A stretch of 14,017 nucleotides of DNA. Source: a bacterium (lineage in GTDB: Bacteria; Patescibacteriota; Microgenomatia; Levybacterales; UBA12049). Location of the stretch: assembly GCA_021813005.1 (NCBI GenBank), contig JAKAMH010000017.1, forward strand, positions 1-14,017, given 5' to 3'. The notes under the pieces are model-generated. The model was not told the DNA's origin, ran no database searches, and saw nothing but the letters and a program-made list of their open reading frames with translations. The position numbers were made by a program, and so were the translations under genes. How positions within the stretch are numbered: the first letter of the stretch is position 1; each line of letters begins with the position of its first letter. Of this stretch, positions 12,039 to 14,017 are shown in pieces.

Positions 12039-14017
12039 TTAGCGGAAGCGTTTTTTTCCTGATCTCTGCTCTCTCTGAAACTGTCTGGAGAGCGGATGGT
12101 CCCGCCTTTCAGGGCGCGGGCCGGCGACTCCCCTATCGTTTCGGTCAAAGTGTACTTTTTTTTCTCCTCCGCCACGCTCCTCAGGACCGCGATTTCCGCC
12201 TTTGTCGTTTTCTTCACCCTCAGGAAGCATGGTAAGATTGACTCTACCCTGATCATCTACCTCAACCACGCGCACCGGCACAGTATCACCGATTGCTACC
12301 ACGTCCTCTGGATTTTTGACAAAGCCCTTAGCCATCTTTGAAACATGCACCATACCTTCCTTGCCCGGGAGGAATTCCACAAAGGCGCCAAACGGTAGTA
12401 TGCGCTTCACAGTACCTTCAAACGCCTCACCCGGCACTACCTCGCGGGTGATAGATTTTACCCAGTCTGTTGCCTTCCGTACGGCCTCGTCCTCAACACC
12501 GCTTACCATAACTGTGCCGTCATCCTCAACATCCACTGTAGCGCCTGTCTGGGCAATAATATTTTTTATAACACGGCCACCGGGCCCGATGACCTCACCA
12601 ATCTTATCGACCGGAATCTGAACTACCTCAATCTTTGGCGCAAATTGTGAAACACTGGCACGTGACTCGGCAATGACCGCATGCATTTTCTCAAGAATTA
12701 TCATACGGGCATCATGCGCGCGCGCGATGGTCTCTGAGACCTGCTGGTCTGTCAGTCCCGGTATCTTAACGTCAAGCTGGATAGCGGTAATTCCCGTGTC
12801 TGTCCCCGCGACTTTAAAATCCATGTCTCCCGAAAAGTCCTCCAGACCTAAAATATCGGTCAGCAACACGTAATCTTTATCATCTGACATCATGCCGACA
12901 GAGATTCCGGCTACCGGGCTTAGAATCGGGACGCCGGCATCCATTAAGGCGAGTGTTGAACCGCAGGTTGAGGCCATGGAGGTTGAGCCATTGGACGAAA
13001 GGATTTCCGAAACGACACGTATGGTATAAGGAAACTTGCTCTGCGGGGGAATAACAGGCTCAAGCGCCCGTTCGGCCAACGCGCCATGACCAATCTCACG
13101 ACGGGACGGTGTCCCCACTCGCCCTGCCTCACCAACCGAATACGGCGGCATTGAGTAGTGGTGAATGTAGCGTTTCACTTCTTCTCCCTCCGGCGATTCA
13201 ATAATCTGCTCCATGCGAGGTGATCCAAGGGTAACAACCGTCAATGCCTGTGTCAGGCCGCGCTGGAAAATAGCCGATCCATGAGTTCTCGGAAGTGGGG
13301 ATACCTGCATGGAAATTTGACGGATTTCATCAATTTTCCGGCCGTCAACACGCTGTTTTTTGGTTAGGACATTTTTTCGAATATGTTTAAACATGACATA
13401 TTCAACCGCTTTGGCAATCACTTTCCTATCCAGCTCTGTATTGGAATTGGCCGCGCGCTCATGCTCATAGATGCGTCCGATCAGCTCGTCTCCCGTGTCA
13501 CCACCCGATTCCTTGTCGGCACGGGACTTGGCCAGCACGTCGATGTCCTCCATGTAGCCTTTTTCAACAATTTTGGCTGCCTCCTGGAGAAGTACATCAG
13601 GCGATACGGACTCTTTCTTGGCGCCAATCTTCTTTGCCAACGAATCGATGAATGCCGTCATCTTTTCCGTCTCCTGGTGCGCACGCTTTATCGCCTCTTC
13701 CATCTGGCTTTCGCCCACCTGCAATGCTCCAGCTTCAATCATGAGCGTCTTCTCTTGGCTTTGCGAGACAATGAGATCAAGCTCTGAGAGCTCAATCTCC
13801 GAGTGAGTGGGGTTAAAAATAAACTCTTCATTACCCTCTGGGTCTTTGACCAGCCCCATGCGGATCGCGCCGACCGGACCATTCCACGGGATCGGCGAGA
13901 TGGCAAGTGCGGCAGAAACTGCGTTGATTGCCAAAATATCCGGCTCATTCTCACCGTCTACCGAAAGAACAGTAACAATAACCTGCACTTCATTTTTATA
14001 AGTCTTGGGAAAAAGCG
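12039..14017 (-). CDS. pnp: Polyribonucleotide nucleotidyltransferase (PNPase), N terminus outside window
   Basis: PNPase degrades RNA 3'-5' by phosphorolysis and can add tails in reverse. The frame is open to the window edge; the residues before the GTG at 13988 read LFPKTYKNE, matching the conserved LFP-G-RNEVQV stretch of PNPase. That GTG is therefore internal, and roughly 85-90 residues lie outside. Visible are the rest of the first RNase PH domain, the helical domain, the second RNase PH domain with GDMDFKVAGTDTGI (about 12800-12840; catalytic Asp pair), the KH domain with IGPGGRVIK (about 12440-12640), and the S1 domain (GTVKRILPFGAFVEF, about 12230-12440). The tail after S1 (about 55 residues) is Gly/Arg/Glu-rich, basic at the end and probably disordered. 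The Lon-like and RNase J genes follow on the same strand. Confidence 0.96.
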   Translation of the reverse strand, partial: LFPKTYKNEVQVIVTVLSVDGENEPDILAINAVSAALAISPIPWNGPVGAIRMGLVKDPEGNEEFIFNPTHSEIELSELDLIVSQSQEKTLMIEAGALQVGESQMEEAIKRAHQETEKMTAFIDSLAKKIGAKKESVSPDVLLQEAAKIVEKGYMEDIDVLAKSRADKESGGDTGDELIGRIYEHERAANSNTELDRKVIAKAVEYVMFKHIRKNVLTKKQRVDGRKIDEIRQISMQVSPLPRTHGSAIFQRGLTQALTVVTLGSPRMEQIIESPEGEEVKRYIHHYSMPPYSVGEAGRVGTPSRREIGHGALAERALEPVIPPQSKFPYTIRVVSEILSSNGSTSMASTCGSTLALMDAGVPILSPVAGISVGMMSDDKDYVLLTDILGLEDFSGDMDFKVAGTDTGITAIQLDVKIPGLTDQQVSETIARAHDARMIILEKMHAVIAESRASVSQFAPKIEVVQIPVDKIGEVIGPGGRVIKNIIAQTGATVDVEDDGTVMVSGVEDEAVRKATDWVKSITREVVPGEAFEGTVKRILPFGAFVEFLPGKEGMVHVSKMAKGFVKNPEDVVAIGDTVPVRVVEVDDQGRVNLTMLPEGEENDKGGNRGPEERGGGEKKVHFDRNDRGVAGPRPERRDHPLSRQFQREQRSGKKRFR

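Noticed and set aside
12039..13988. Taking the GTG at 13988 as the start of PNPase.
   Set aside because: The frame continues upstream and encodes the conserved LFP..KNEVQV stretch, so the GTG is an internal valine codon and the start is outside the window.

Overview
The window reads as a chromosomal segment of a small-genome bacterium, most likely a member of the Candidate Phyla Radiation / Patescibacteria, perhaps Microgenomates-like. This placement is inferred from gene content and protein style and has not been tested by phylogeny. The signs are a membrane-anchored baseplate-J-like protein paired with a sortase, an archaeal/CPR-type AMP phosphorylase-like enzyme, a Lon-type AAA+ protein with no protease domain, an RNase J with an altered metal-site motif, and a compact FtsK. 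TGA is used as a normal stop codon, so the TGA-to-glycine code of Gracilibacteria and Absconditabacteria does not apply.

Layout. Positions 2-2400 (+): a membrane protein with a baseplate-J-like extracellular region, overlapping by 4 bp with a sortase. Positions 2401-2711: a non-coding stretch holding two adjacent palindromic repeat units. Positions 2712-5069 (+): a possible 38-residue membrane peptide, an AMP/thymidine phosphorylase and the peptidoglycan lytic transglycosylase MltG. Positions 5797-5072 (-): a two-gene unit resembling ytxG-ytxH (DUF948-like and YtxH-like), ending 2 bp from the end of mltG. Positions 5798-6072: a repeat overlapping the ytxG-like start, a promoter candidate, and a palindromic element flanked by a perfect 9-bp direct repeat. 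Positions 14017-6073 (-): pnp (5' end outside the window), the Lon-like ATPase, RNase J, FtsK, and an HTH-membrane-Ig-like protein resembling RodZ.

How the genes fit together. The minus-strand half joins RNA decay (PNPase and RNase J with an AAA+ unfoldase-like protein between them) to division and envelope functions (FtsK and the RodZ-like protein). The plus-strand half is mostly cell envelope (surface protein, sortase, MltG) plus one nucleotide-salvage enzyme. The Lon-like and RNase J genes each have a sigma70-like promoter whose -10 box lies 6-7 nt before the ATG, which predicts leaderless mRNAs.

The most unusual material is the repeat set. Three clear palindromic units and one degenerate one carry variants of TGTCATYCTGA at their ends, and a fifth has a related GTCAT arm. 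One unit looks like a non-autonomous transposable element with an intact target duplication, and another supplies the annotated start codon of a gene. No RNA genes, CRISPR array or autonomous transposase were found.
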